DNA of 64,000 nucleotides from Allobaculum mucilyticum (GCF_022701195.1 NZ_CP078089.1:2232001-2296000), one strand, 5' to 3'; positions 43,118 through 51,996 are shown, counted from the first letter of the stretch. Numbers and translations are program-made. The notes: generated by a model not told the origin, from the sequence alone.

Positions 43118-43534
43118 TTACCTGGCTGAGTACTTCTCCAATCTAGCGCTCAGTTCCTCCTCACACAGGAGCTGATTACGTACCATTGACCAGTTTGGAA
43201 CCCTTCGTCCCTGCCATTTCTTCTCGAGCTCCACAATGCGCAGATACAAGGCCTTATAAACTGAATCCTCACTTGGAAACGAGCCCTTTTTTGTTACTTT
43301 TCGCAGGCTGGAGTTAACCGACTCGATCGCATTGGTTGTATACATCACCTTTCTGACAGCACTGCCGTAGTTAAACAGCTGCCGCACATGATGAAAGTTA
43401 CGTTCCCACACGCCTACCGCACCAGGATAACGGCACCATTTCTCCTTAAATTCATCGAAAGCAGCCTCTGCTTCATTAGCGTTCAAAGCACCGTAGACTC
43501 TCTTGATGTCGTTGCAGAAACCGGCTTTTTCTTT
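43118..43534 (-). pseudogene. IS256-family transposase, C-terminal part (split by IS4 copy D)
   Basis: The frame gives KEKAGFCNDIKRVYGALNANEAEAAF, the RYPGAVGVWERNFHHVRQLFNYG region and MYTTNAIESVNSSLRKVTKKG, the conserved C-terminal block with the last catalytic Glu (E in NAIES). It joins the part at 45194-46024 exactly in frame (LKYIP then TKEKAG) when IS4 copy D and one 9-bp repeat are removed. The whole would be about 415 residues, a normal length for the family. Confidence 0.92.
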
Positions 43535-43543
43535 GGTCGGAAT

Positions 43544-45193
43544 CAATGTCATTAAGTTAAGATTTCTCAGACCACATCAGCGTTAAGCAGTGATGTGGTC
43601 TTTTTTCTACTCTTCAAGTCAAATCTCGAATGATTCGAGTTTTTTCACTTTTTTCTAAAAATCTATTGACAAATTTCTGCCGCCGCGCGGCTGCTTCGCA
43701 GCCGATGGGGAGAACTTAAAGGAGTTTTCCCTATGACTGCTATCGCCAAAGAATGTTCTTTCTTCAGAAACACCTTCCTCAATATCATCAGCTCAGAAAC
43801 GGCGAACCCTGCCAATTTTACTTCTCAGTCCGCCTTCACCCGTAAGCGGCAGATTGACCTGCATGAGCTTGTCCTTCTTCCGTTTCAGCTGACAGAGGAA
43901 TCCCTCGCTGCTTCCTTTCCCTGGATCCTGTTTAAGGGCGGATCATCTGTTTCAGCCTCTGCTGTGTCTCAGGCCCGTTCCAAAATCAACTCTTCACTTT
44001 ATAAAAACGTCTTCAATCGGTTTAACAAGGCAACTTCCAGCTCTGATGTTAAAACCTTCAAGGGTTATCGCCTCCTCGCTGTAGATGGAAGCGAGATTCA
44101 AGTTCTTCCTGAACAGGACAATGACATCACCTATGGCGCTTCTAAAAAAGGCAAGAAGAGGCACTTTGTTCATTTGAATGCCGAATTCGACGCCCTCAAC
44201 TCCGTCTTTACTGACGCGCTGCTTCAACCCGGCTCTGAGAAGAATGAAGATTCAGCTCTTCTTGAACTCGCTCAGCGTTCTTCATTTCAGAAAGCCATCT
44301 TCATCGCTGATCGGGGATACGAAGCTCTTATGTCTTTCTATCGCCTGCAGAAGGAACATGTCCCTTTTGTCATACGTATCAAAGACGAGACATCATCTAC
44401 AAGCATTCTCAAGTACTATAAGACTCCCGAGTCAGAAGAGTATGACATTCCTTTCAATGTGATTCTGACCAGTAAAAACAACAGGCATGTCAAAGACCAT
44501 TGGGATGTCTATAAGTACATCTCTTCGTACAGGAAGCAGCCTGAATTTGACGGTCAAACGACTGAACTCCCTTTAAATATCAGGGTTGTGAGGTTCAAAG
44601 CTGCCTGCGAAGGGAATGAATCATTCATTACCGTCTGCACCAATCTGTCGGAAGCTGAGTTTGGGACCGAGGACATCAAGCAGATCTACCGTCTGCGCTG
44701 GCAGGTTGAAGTCGGCTTCAGGGGACTGAAACGAAACACCGATCTTGAATGGACTCATTCAAGGAAGCTTGATCTGGTCCAGGCAGAGATCTATGCCAAA
44801 ATGACTCTCTACAATCTTTGTTCCCGTTTGCGCAACAAGGTAGAAAGATCTCGTCAGCACCAGAAGCGCATCGCTCAGGCCAAAAAGCACAAGCAGAAGG
44901 CAGATTTCGGATTCATCATCAAAACGATTCAACAGTGGCTGTTCAAAAAAGCCAGAATCAGCTTGAGTACACTGGAAGATCTTCTTCTGGCCAGGATATC
45001 TCCGATCAGAGAAGGAAGAGCTGATACCAGAAAGAAGAAGTGACAGATTTGAAAACCGAAAAGTCATCAGGATGATTTTTTCAACAGGTAGAAAATCATC
45101 CTTTTCGTCATGCCTGAGACGCAAAATATAAGAAATGACAACGCTCATGAACAGGGTATACGATTTTTATCCCTCCTTAACTTAATGACATTG
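43544..45193 (+). mobile_element. IS4-family element, copy D (1650 bp) with 9-bp target duplication
   Basis: The perfect terminal repeats are the same as in copy C. GGTCGGAAT is repeated at 43535-43543 and 45194-45202. Copies C and D have the same length and the same transposase; I saw one base difference near the right end. The copy sits inside the IS256 transposase gene and is thus the younger insertion here. Confidence 0.95.
43733..45043 (+). CDS. IS4-family transposase (copy D)
   Basis: The 436-residue protein is identical in sequence to the copy C transposase (4488-5798) and has the same catalytic D118, D193 and YRLRWQVE signature. The RBS and upstream hairpin are the same. The frame is intact and the element ends are perfect, so it is likely functional. 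Confidence 0.95.
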   Translation: MTAIAKECSFFRNTFLNIISSETANPANFTSQSAFTRKRQIDLHELVLLPFQLTEESLAASFPWILFKGGSSVSASAVSQARSKINSSLYKNVFNRFNKATSSSDVKTFKGYRLLAVDGSEIQVLPEQDNDITYGASKKGKKRHFVHLNAEFDALNSVFTDALLQPGSEKNEDSALLELAQRSSFQKAIFIADRGYEALMSFYRLQKEHVPFVIRIKDETSSTSILKYYKTPESEEYDIPFNVILTSKNNRHVKDHWDVYKYISSYRKQPEFDGQTTELPLNIRVVRFKAACEGNESFITVCTNLSEAEFGTEDIKQIYRLRWQVEVGFRGLKRNTDLEWTHSRKLDLVQAEIYAKMTLYNLCSRLRNKVERSRQHQKRIAQAKKHKQKADFGFIIKTIQQWLFKKARISLSTLEDLLLARISPIREGRADTRKKK

Positions 45194-46024
45194 GGTCGGA
45201 ATGTATTTCAGAGAGTTGCGGAGCAGGTGAACGATGCAGCGCTGTACGGTAACGTTCGGAAATACAGCCTTAGCACCGCTTTCAAGCCCGCTTACGCCGT
45301 CCATGGACAGGAAGAAAATATCTTCTACGCCTCGTGCTCTCAGTTCGTCAAAGATCTCCATCCAAAAGTGCTTGGATTCGCTCTCGCCGATCCAGATGCC
45401 GAGGACATCTTTATAGCCTTCAGTATCGTAAGCAAGAACCACATATACAGCCTGTTCTTTTGCACCGCGATCGGTTTTGACCGATACATAAAGGCAGTCG
45501 ACGAATACGAAGGGGTAGCACTTCTTCAGGGGACGATGACGCCACTCATCGACCACTGGATAAACGCGATCTGTGATGTTTGAGATCGTGTCCGCAGAGA
45601 CAGAGAAGCCGTAGATGTCCTGGATAATATCGGAGATGTCGCGCTGCGACATGCCCTGTCCATACATACGCAGAATTTTATCCTCGATATTGGAAATATC
45701 CCGGCTTCTTTTAGGAACTGCCTGCGGTTCGAATGTACCAAGGCGGTCGCGAGGAATACGCAGATCCAGCTCGCCCTGAGAAGACTTTACAGTCTTTTCC
45801 GAATAGCCGTTGCGGCGATTCTCTGTCGATTTAGGAGCATGCGATCCGCTGGCATAGCCGAGATGCGAATCAAGTTCTCCCTGGAGCATCTCCTCAAGAA
45901 CAGGGGCAAAGATTGTCTTTATGATGTCTGCGGCTTCTTTAAATGTCTGAGGCTTGTATTCCTTAACGATGGTTGAAGCAATCTGTTTCTGAAGGGTTGG
46001 TTCAGCTTTAGCTTTACGTGGCAT
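45194..46024 (-). pseudogene. IS256-family transposase, N-terminal part (split by IS4 copy D)
   Basis: The 277-residue part begins MPRKAKAEPTLQKQIAS and holds the conserved N-terminal region (EMLQGELDSHLGYASGSHA, KSSQGELDLRIPRDR, IEDKILRMYGQGMSQRDISDIIQDIYG) and the first catalytic Asp residues (FVDCLYVSV; FLSMDGVSGL). It ends VQRCIVHLLRNSLKYIP at the IS4 insertion. AAGGAGACC precedes the ATG. It is non-functional while split. Confidence 0.93.
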
Positions 46025-46131
46025 AAGTGGTCTCCTTGTATAAATTTGTCAGGCTCAAGCTGATTGAATCAGCCTGAAATCCTGATGGAATTTACACAAA
46101 ATACCTTACACTCTCTTTCGTTGAGCTGGAG

Positions 46132-46233
46132 TTAGTATCCTAGCCAGGCACCCCCTTCATATTTCCATCCTGCTTTTACAAGTGCATCTCTTTCTTGAGC
46201 ATTTGAGGTAAAGAGAAGTTCGCAGGCGTTTTT
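46132..46233 (-). pseudogene. DUF5648-repeat fragment, C-terminal end only
   Basis: On the minus strand the last 30 or so codons of a DUF5648 repeat are readable (ELLFTSNAQERDALVKAGW, then KYEGGAWLGY and a stop at 46132). Upstream there is a TAA and nothing of the family. Allowing for the IS256 insertion, this fragment ended about 70 bases before the DUF5648 gene at 42783. That mirrors the protease-DUF5648 gene order at 3653-7468, so it is probably the stump of a second such protease gene. Confidence 0.75.
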
Positions 46234-46441
46234 TTAAATAACATATAAATTCTTTCTTTATCGCAAATTACAACCTGATGAGACAAGATCAAAAGATGCA
46301 GCGATGAGCTAATGAGCGAAAACAGTCTACTGTGCATTTTACTTGACTTATCTCGCTCAATAGCTTTCCGATCCTACATTAAAAATTGTCATTTAACAGT
46401 AATTTTTTACGCTGAAGCCAATACCATTCGGTTAACCGGAT
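46234..46441. other. Gap with no recognised feature
   Basis: About 200 AT-rich bases lie between the DUF5648 stump and the 5S rRNA tail. I see no RBS-linked frame or strong hairpin. Confidence 0.4.
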
Positions 46442-46511
46442 AAAAATAGGAAGCTGCTGAACAGAGGAGCCCGATGTCAGAAAAGAGATTCTCAAAGACA
46501 TCGGGCTTTTT
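46442..46511 (+). pseudogene. 5S rRNA 3' end and rRNA-type terminator, stranded
   Basis: The 23 bases at 46442-46464 match the last 23 of the 5S gene at 56975-56997. They are followed by nearly the same terminator (AGCCCGATGTC and GACATCGGGCT with TTTTTCTATT; 46468-46511 against 57002-57045). The rest of the 5S gene and the 23S are absent. It is a scar of a lost or rearranged rRNA operon end, next to a DUF4143 gene as at the intact operon. Confidence 0.8.
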
Positions 46512-46752
46512 CTATTTGTCCGGGAGTGGAGCAACGCCCCATATCCTTACAGGTAAAGGGAATATTGGTTTTTCGCTACAGTCTGAGCGTCAGAAAACCG
46601 AATGAGAAACAAGCTTTTTTCAAAACGTGAAATACAGCTGGCTGAATTCTTCAAAAACGTGAGAACGGAGAAAGAAATAATAAGAAAAACGTGTAAAAAT
46701 AGAGGAGGATAACCTGCCGAAACGTGATTAAAAGAGGCGGAGGAGGAAAACC

Positions 46753-48144
46753 ATGCTCAAGCGAAAAATGACATCTGTCCTGAAGGCCTGGAAAGAAGAA
46801 GGGGCACATGTTGCTCTGAATATTTACGGTGCACGGCAGGTCGGAAAATCGACAGTCGTCCGTGAATTTGGCAGATCAGAGTATGAGGCATATATTGAAA
46901 TCAATTTCATCGATCAGCCTGACGCAGTACAGATTTTTGAAGGGACGAACGGTGCTGAAGAGATTCTCCGAAATCTGACTGCCTTTACAGGGCAGAGCAT
47001 TATTCCTGGAAACACTTTGATTCTTCTGGATGAGATTGAAGAGTGTCCTGCAGCCCGTACTGCGATTAAGTTTCTTGTAGAAGAGGGAAGAGCACACTAC
47101 ATCGAAACTGGTTCGATGCTTGGAATTCATCTGCGAGATATCCGATCTCTGCCGGTCGGCTTTGAACGGAGTCTGCGTATGTACCCGATGGATTTTGAGG
47201 AGTTTCTCTGGGCCCGGCGTGTTCCGGATGAAACGATCGTTCTGCTCCACTCACTTTACGAGAAGCAGGAGCCGGTCCCAGAAGCAGTTCATCAGGTACT
47301 GATGCGCCTGTTCTATGAGTGGCTTGCGGTTGGCGGTATGCCTAAAGCTGTTCAGAGTTTTGTTGAGTTTCAGGATATGGCGAAAGTGTTTCAGATCCAG
47401 AAAGATATCCTGGATTTGTATGAACAGGACATCACCAAGTGCGCCAGAAGTCAGGACCGCCTGAAGATCATGGAAATCTTTCGCTCAATCCCTGCCCAGC
47501 TTGATCAGAAAAACAGGCGCTTTCAGTTTTCGATGCTCAATCCAAACGCCAGATTCCGGGAGCTGGAAAGCAGTTTTCTCTGGCTGAGCGAAGCTGCTAC
47601 AGCTTTACCTTGTTACAACGTACGGCAGCCTCAGATGCCGCTGATCCTGAATGAAAAGCGTTCGCTGTTCCGTCTGTACATGTCGGATACTGGCTTGCTT
47701 TGCGCTGCTTCCTTAAATGATGTGCAGTTTGATCTGCTTAAAGGGCGTACGGAGATCAATGCAGGATCGATCCTGGAAAATGCGTTTGCGCAGGCTCTTG
47801 TTTCCAAAGGAAAAGATCTGTTCTACTACGATTCCAAAGCACAGAATATGGAGCTTGATTTTGTGGTCGGGGATGGAGCCGCTTGCGATGTACTGGAGAT
47901 CAAATCCGGTAATGGATTTAAAAAGCATAAAGCGCTCGACAAAGCTCTTGTTAATCCGGAGTGGGATTTCAAAAAGGCGATTGTCTTCTCAAAATCCAAT
48001 ATAGAAAGAGATGGAGACATTCTTTACCTTCCTTTCTATATGGTGATGTTTTATGGGGAAGAGAAAGAAGAGACTCCGGCATATGAAGGCCCGGATATTG
48101 CAGTACTGAATGCCTGGAGTAATGAGCCCAGATCAGAACATTGA
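46753..48144 (+). CDS. DUF4143-family AAA ATPase
   Basis: The 463-residue protein has Walker A YGARQVGKST near residue 25-34, Walker B LILLDEIEECPAAR, the Arg/sensor stretch ETGSMLGI, and the MYPMDFEEFLWA motif and DUF4143 C-terminal domain (nuclease-fold-like MELDFVVGDGAACDVLEIKSG). The family is widespread, and its role is mostly unknown; some link it to mobile DNA or toxin-like systems. RBS is GGAGGAGG. A homologue is at 57134-58513. A hairpin terminator (48208-48260) follows. Confidence 0.9.
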   Translation: MLKRKMTSVLKAWKEEGAHVALNIYGARQVGKSTVVREFGRSEYEAYIEINFIDQPDAVQIFEGTNGAEEILRNLTAFTGQSIIPGNTLILLDEIEECPAARTAIKFLVEEGRAHYIETGSMLGIHLRDIRSLPVGFERSLRMYPMDFEEFLWARRVPDETIVLLHSLYEKQEPVPEAVHQVLMRLFYEWLAVGGMPKAVQSFVEFQDMAKVFQIQKDILDLYEQDITKCARSQDRLKIMEIFRSIPAQLDQKNRRFQFSMLNPNARFRELESSFLWLSEAATALPCYNVRQPQMPLILNEKRSLFRLYMSDTGLLCAASLNDVQFDLLKGRTEINAGSILENAFAQALVSKGKDLFYYDSKAQNMELDFVVGDGAACDVLEIKSGNGFKKHKALDKALVNPEWDFKKAIVFSKSNIERDGDILYLPFYMVMFYGEEKEETPAYEGPDIAVLNAWSNEPRSEH

Positions 48145-48207
48145 ACACTTTCTTTTTGCAAAGAAGAATCACGAGCCTTGAGGGGTCGAATTGAATATGA
48201 CATAAAG

Positions 48208-48260
48208 CCGGGAGCACAGGACTGGAAGCAGAAGCAGTCCGCTGCTCCCGGTATTGCTTT
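48208..48260 (+). terminator. Terminator after the DUF4143 gene
   Basis: CCGGGAGCA pairs with TGCTCCCGG across a loop of 26 bases with internal pairing; the T-rich tail is short. The 280 bases from here to 48490 hold nothing I recognise. Confidence 0.65.
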
Positions 48261-48490
48261 AGTGCAGGCGGCTGGACGCTGCAGAGTATTGATGCTGTTC
48301 AGATTGCGGATCTGTCAGAGAGGACGAAGGTATGAATCCGGGTCCTTGTTGTTTATTCCACATGTCTGACGGATCTGTTAACGGTTATTTCACCTGATCG
48401 GCGGAAGCAGCTGCGTTCATCAAGGTAAGCAGAAAGAACAGACGCACTGCTTTCTTAATAACATGAAGCGGGCTCCCGACTGCAGGAAGA

Positions 48491-48542
48491 AAAAAGAAGT
48501 CAGAAAACTCCGAATGATGAAGAGGGAATATTCTGACTTTTT
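48491..48542 (-). terminator. Terminator between convergent genes
   Basis: AAGTCAGAA and TTCTGACTT flank a 25-base loop. T-rich tails on both sides suit both directions; it lies just after the kinase stop on the minus strand. Confidence 0.7.
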
Positions 48543-48550
48543 CATTACAG

Positions 48551-49843
48551 TTATTCTGGATTAGCTTCCAGATCTGTCTTTGTGAAGGAACGCTGGAAAC
48601 CTGGTTCCATTGGAATCGTCATCGTCAGTTCGAAATACATATCCTGGGTGATACCAATCTGACCATCCAGCCCTTCGATTAGTCTGCGGATTCTGCGCAG
48701 GCCAATACCATGTTCACTGCCGCCTTTTTCTGTTTGCAGATCTTTCTGTTTAGATAAGGGATTACAGATCGTGCAGACAAGCTTTCCTCTGACTTGATCA
48801 AGACTGACATCGACTTGCTGTGAAAGCTCTGGATGATTTTCGAGTTCTTCACAGGCATTATCTGCAGCAAGAAAAAGAGCTTCGATTATTGGGAATGGCA
48901 AAGCTTGGAGATCTGGATTGATGACCATATTAAAGCGAACATCCGGGTGAGCAAGAACCATCTGATTGAGCAGAGCATTGAGAACAGGATCGCTGCAATA
49001 GAAGAAGTACCGATCACCGCCGCAGTCATTGAGCAGTCTTTGCAGATACTGATCGACTTCCTCATAGTGATTCTGCCTGTGGAGTGTTTGAAGGATCATA
49101 AGATGGTCTTTCAGAGAATGCCGAATTTCCTGCAGTTCCAGGTCTTTTTCTTCTGCGCGTTCCTGGGCCTGTTCGAGAAGCTTGCTGGCATGTTTAAGAG
49201 ACTGCTCTCTTTTATCCAGCTCCGCCTGCCGAAACAGATTTCGAACACCTGCGAAAATCAGGATACTGTACAGACCGGCTGCCAGAATAAAACCAATCCC
49301 GATTTTTCCATTGGAGTTTACAAATCCCTGCGCTATAAGGATGTTGATCCCTGTTACGGAAAGAAGAAGTACAGCGTATCTGGAGTCGAAGGCTGTCTTT
49401 CTGCCCTTCTGAAAGGCGATGGTATAAAACTGCAGAGTTTCCAGAAGCAGACTGACCAGCATGCCCGCGATCACTGGGAATATGTTACCACTGTGGGTTA
49501 AGAGGGAAGAGCTCCACTTCCAGGTGACACAGAAGCTCAAAACCCAGCTGCTTTCCAGCGCAGCAGAGTAAACCAGATGTTCGAGAAAGAGAGCACCGGG
49601 TTCTTTTTCTCCTCGTAAATCGAGAATCATGATCAGATCCCACAGGACCTGCAGAATCCAGGCAAGCCACAGGGGAAAGGACTGAATGGTCCAGGTGTTC
49701 AGTGAAAGAACAGCATTCAGCAGGATGCGGAAGATCGTCATCAGAATTCGTTTCTCCCGGAAGCGGCAGACCTTTTTCAGCAGCAGATAATCGACAACGG
49801 ATTTGGCAATCCAGGCCAGAGTCTGGATCCATCGAAAAGTCAC
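48551..49843 (-). CDS. AgrC-like sensor histidine kinase (GHKL type)
   Basis: The 430-residue kinase has six or seven N-terminal membrane spans, then a coiled segment (KREQSLKHASKLLEQAQERAEEKDLELQ), the H-box IRHSLKDHLM (H242), the N-box LFLAADNACEEL and the G-box HGIGLRRI. This is the architecture of peptide-sensing kinases such as AgrC, ComD and BlpH. It overlaps the regulator gene by four bases. No agrB- or agrD-like gene is in view, so the signal is unknown; it may instead be linked to the divergent exported protein. Confidence 0.88.
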   Translation of the reverse strand: MTFRWIQTLAWIAKSVVDYLLLKKVCRFREKRILMTIFRILLNAVLSLNTWTIQSFPLWLAWILQVLWDLIMILDLRGEKEPGALFLEHLVYSAALESSWVLSFCVTWKWSSSLLTHSGNIFPVIAGMLVSLLLETLQFYTIAFQKGRKTAFDSRYAVLLLSVTGINILIAQGFVNSNGKIGIGFILAAGLYSILIFAGVRNLFRQAELDKREQSLKHASKLLEQAQERAEEKDLELQEIRHSLKDHLMILQTLHRQNHYEEVDQYLQRLLNDCGGDRYFFYCSDPVLNALLNQMVLAHPDVRFNMVINPDLQALPFPIIEALFLAADNACEELENHPELSQQVDVSLDQVRGKLVCTICNPLSKQKDLQTEKGGSEHGIGLRRIRRLIEGLDGQIGITQDMYFELTMTIPMEPGFQRSFTKTDLEANPE

Positions 49844-50508
49844 AGGACACCTCTGCTTTCCAGTTTTCGCCGGTAGCGCCGACTCATATAGAAGAAATGG
49901 CCATTATTCATTACGATCTGGTCTTTATCGATTGTCCGGATCTGATGAAGATTAATGGCTTCGCTCTGGTTGATCCAGATAAAATGATCATCCATCCATT
50001 CTTTGCATTCATCGAACTTCCCGCTTTTTGTCCGAAAGGAACGTCCTGCAACATCGGTGATCCAGACCACCCGGTTCAGTCGGGAGCATGAGCAGATCAG
50101 ATCCGTCCGTATTGGAACCATGCGCTTCTGCTCATCCTGGAGCCAGGCAACAGGAACGCTTTCAAGTCTCTGCTTTGCAAGAAGGAGCTTCTCGCGCAGA
50201 ACGCTTTCTTCTTCACCTTTCTCGACAAAGCCAAGAACATTCGGTCCAAACGAATCTTTCATTCGATGCGTATAGATCGAATGGAACAGAATAGCTGGAA
50301 TTCGTGAACCATATTCTTTCATAAACTGAATTCCGTCCTTTTCTCCTTCGAGCCCAATATCCAGAATCGCAATATCCGGAATGACTTCCAGTGCGGAAGG
50401 AACGGATGGAAGAATACAAATACGGTTCTCGGGAAACACTTCACCAGCAATCCGCGAAACATCTCTGGCAAAGACCAACTCATCTTCAAGAATCAGAATA
50501 TTGACCAT
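49840..50508 (-). CDS. AgrA-like LytTR response regulator
   Basis: The 222-residue protein has a receiver with EDE at residues 8-10, phospho-acceptor D50 (AILDIGLEGEKDG), HSIYTHR and K in VEKGEEE, and a C-terminal LytTR domain (MVPIRTDLICSCSRLNRVVWITD to NLHQIRTIDKDQIVMNNGHFFYMSRRYRRKL). The ATG at 50508 has AGGAG six bases upstream; the open frame continues to 50640 without support. It forms a pair with the kinase (ATGA overlap). An AgrA-like target sequence ACAGTTAG is at 50684-50691, before the divergent genes. Confidence 0.88.
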   Translation of the reverse strand: MVNILILEDELVFARDVSRIAGEVFPENRICILPSVPSALEVIPDIAILDIGLEGEKDGIQFMKEYGSRIPAILFHSIYTHRMKDSFGPNVLGFVEKGEEESVLREKLLLAKQRLESVPVAWLQDEQKRMVPIRTDLICSCSRLNRVVWITDVAGRSFRTKSGKFDECKEWMDDHFIWINQSEAINLHQIRTIDKDQIVMNNGHFFYMSRRYRRKLESRGVL

Positions 50509-50729
50509 ATTAATCTCCTCATCAGAATTATCCCAGACTACTATCCTGTTTACAAAGTTTTCTAAAGAAAGTAGAGAGCAGGACATACTTACAACCATGC
50601 TGCCGAATGAGCATTGAAGGTGACCGCATTGACAATACAACTGTATTTCCAGGCGTTCGTCTGTTTGGATAGAGTCAAGAGGAACAGTTAGTCTGCAGAT
50701 GCCTGTCCAAAAAAGAAAGGGTTGATTTG
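50509..50729. promoter_or_regulatory. Divergent promoter region with possible LytTR site
   Basis: The 220-base gap lies between the minus-strand regulator and the plus-strand exported protein gene. ACAGTTAG at 50684-50691 matches the AgrA-type half-site. A second half-site at the usual spacing was not found, so the assignment is weak. Confidence 0.3.
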
Positions 50730-51272
50730 ATGAAGCACTTGTTTGATCTGATTCTCAAAGCTTCACTGGTTTTCGCGTTCGGAACATCGACTGCTGTCCA
50801 TACAGACCATGGATCTAGCGCAGAGGTTCCTGCCTGCACTGAGCAGTGTACGAATAGTGATTATGCTCAATCGCATGAGATTCTACCCTCCGGTACAGAA
50901 AGAATTGTTTATGAAAGCGGGGTAGAGGTTGATCGAATCAGCGAAGACGAATGGATCATTAGAGATTATCCAAATGTCTTTGAAACAGCTACTGATTCGG
51001 ATTCTGTACAGCCGCGAAGATGGGTTTCTATCGGTCTAGCGATTCTTAAATATACGAATTATGCTTTGACTCTATGTCAGGCTGTCCAATACGTCAGTGG
51101 ACACGATATTTGTCGAATCGTTTTAAGCTATCTTGCTAGTCCGCCAGGGAATGGATCGTTTACTTATGAGCTTACTGGAAACTACATCCCGGGGTACATT
51201 CCTGGTTGTGAACCTGCGCATTCACTTTCTTGTAATTCAGGATATTGGGAATACAGAGTGGTCAGAAAATGA
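50730..51272 (+). CDS. Small exported protein, unknown, next to agr-like system
   Basis: The 180-residue protein starts at an ATG with AAAGGG upstream. The N-terminus MKHLFDLILKASLVFAFGTS looks like a signal peptide. A polar, acidic stretch with two Cys follows (CTEQC), then a segment SIGLAILKYTNYALTLCQAVQYV that is hydrophobic enough to insert in a membrane, and a Gly/Pro/Cys-rich C-terminus (SPPGNGSFTYEL, IPGCEPAHSLSCNSGYWEY). No family is recognised. The next gene overlaps by four bases and encodes a small membrane protein. The pair resembles a bacteriocin-immunity layout, but no exporter is near, so this is only a suggestion. Confidence 0.7.
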   Translation: MKHLFDLILKASLVFAFGTSTAVHTDHGSSAEVPACTEQCTNSDYAQSHEILPSGTERIVYESGVEVDRISEDEWIIRDYPNVFETATDSDSVQPRRWVSIGLAILKYTNYALTLCQAVQYVSGHDICRIVLSYLASPPGNGSFTYELTGNYIPGYIPGCEPAHSLSCNSGYWEYRVVRK

Positions 51273-51508
51273 TTCATGTAAGCAGAAAACTCTTCGGCTG
51301 GTTTCTGTTTCTTGCTTTTCTTCTTCCTTTTGTTCTGAGTGCAACGCATTGGCTGAATGTTCACAGAGGATTCACAGCTGCTGCTGTTGTGGGGATTCTA
51401 TATTTGATTCCGTTCTACATTCTAGAATGGAAAGTGTCTGCCCCTCTTTTTTCTGAACCTCAGGGAGGGACTGACACGGATCCGGTTACCAATAAGAGGA
51501 GTGAGTAA
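51269..51508 (+). CDS. Small two-span membrane protein
   Basis: The 79-residue protein starts at the ATG at 51269, overlapping the previous stop as ATGA, so translation is coupled. Two membrane spans (LFGWFLFLAFLLPFVLSATHWL and FTAAAVVGILYLIPFYILEW) are followed by a polar tail. Size and topology resemble immunity or accessory membrane proteins in peptide systems; the role is inferred from position only. A terminator follows at 51596-51626. Confidence 0.7.
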   Translation: MIHVSRKLFGWFLFLAFLLPFVLSATHWLNVHRGFTAAAVVGILYLIPFYILEWKVSAPLFSEPQGGTDTDPVTNKRSE

Positions 51509-51595
51509 ACAGACCATTTTCCCTTTGTCATCCGTCTAGTCAAACGATACGTCTGGTCAACTGAGGATGACAGCCGTATGGATTATGTCATATAA

Positions 51596-51626
51596 GAGCC
51601 CTCGGCGAGTCTGCTGAGGGCTTTAT
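51596..51626 (+). terminator. Terminator after the small membrane protein gene
   Basis: AGCCCTC pairs with GAGGGCT across a loop of 12 bases, TTTATTC follows. Confidence 0.7.
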
Positions 51627-51780
51627 TCTGAGCGCTAAAAAGCAGCCGGGAAGCTTGGAGCAAAAAACGCTAAAATTTGACAGCCGCCCATTCAGAGGTG
51701 TATAAATAAAAAGCTGTTTTGCGCTTGGCAGAGCAGTGAAATCAACTCGTGAAATTTTTAAATAAAATCACAAATAATGC

Positions 51781-51996
51781 TTGCATCTATTATAGAGCGG
51801 TGTTATTATAGTTGAGCGCTGAGGGAAATCGCTTCTCTCAGACATCAAATCATCTTTACTTATCGCAGAAAACGCTAATTGTGAAATTATTAAAGAAATT
51901 CACATAAAAGTGTTGACGGCTGATAAGCTTGATGATATGATAAACAAGCCTTGTGAGTCACATCGAGTGATTCACAAATGATGGCTCTTTGAAAAC
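51781..51996 (+). promoter_or_regulatory. Tandem promoters and boxA leader of rRNA operon 1
   Basis: P1: TTGCAT (51781-51786), 17 bases, TATTAT (51804-51809). P2: TTGACG (51913-51918), 17 bases, TATGAT (51936-51941). A boxA-like GGCTCTTTGAAAAC lies near 51983-51996. The same layout is repeated before operon 2. Tandem strong promoters and boxA antitermination are standard for rRNA. Confidence 0.85.

Larger units (their letters stand above)
42846..46115 (-). mobile_element. IS256-family element split by IS4 copy D, with 8-bp target duplication
   Basis: The ends are related inverted repeats (GGGTATGTCAAATATTTTGTGT at the left; the complement of ATACCTTACACTC with ATTTACACAAA at the right). TTTCGTTG is repeated at 42838-42845 and 46116-46123. 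Without the inserted IS4 and its repeat it would be about 1.6 kb. Between the transposase stop and the left end lies the same 270-base region and nested hairpin (42958-43074) as in the 3149-3638 remnant. It landed about 55 bases upstream of the DUF5648 gene. Confidence 0.85.
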
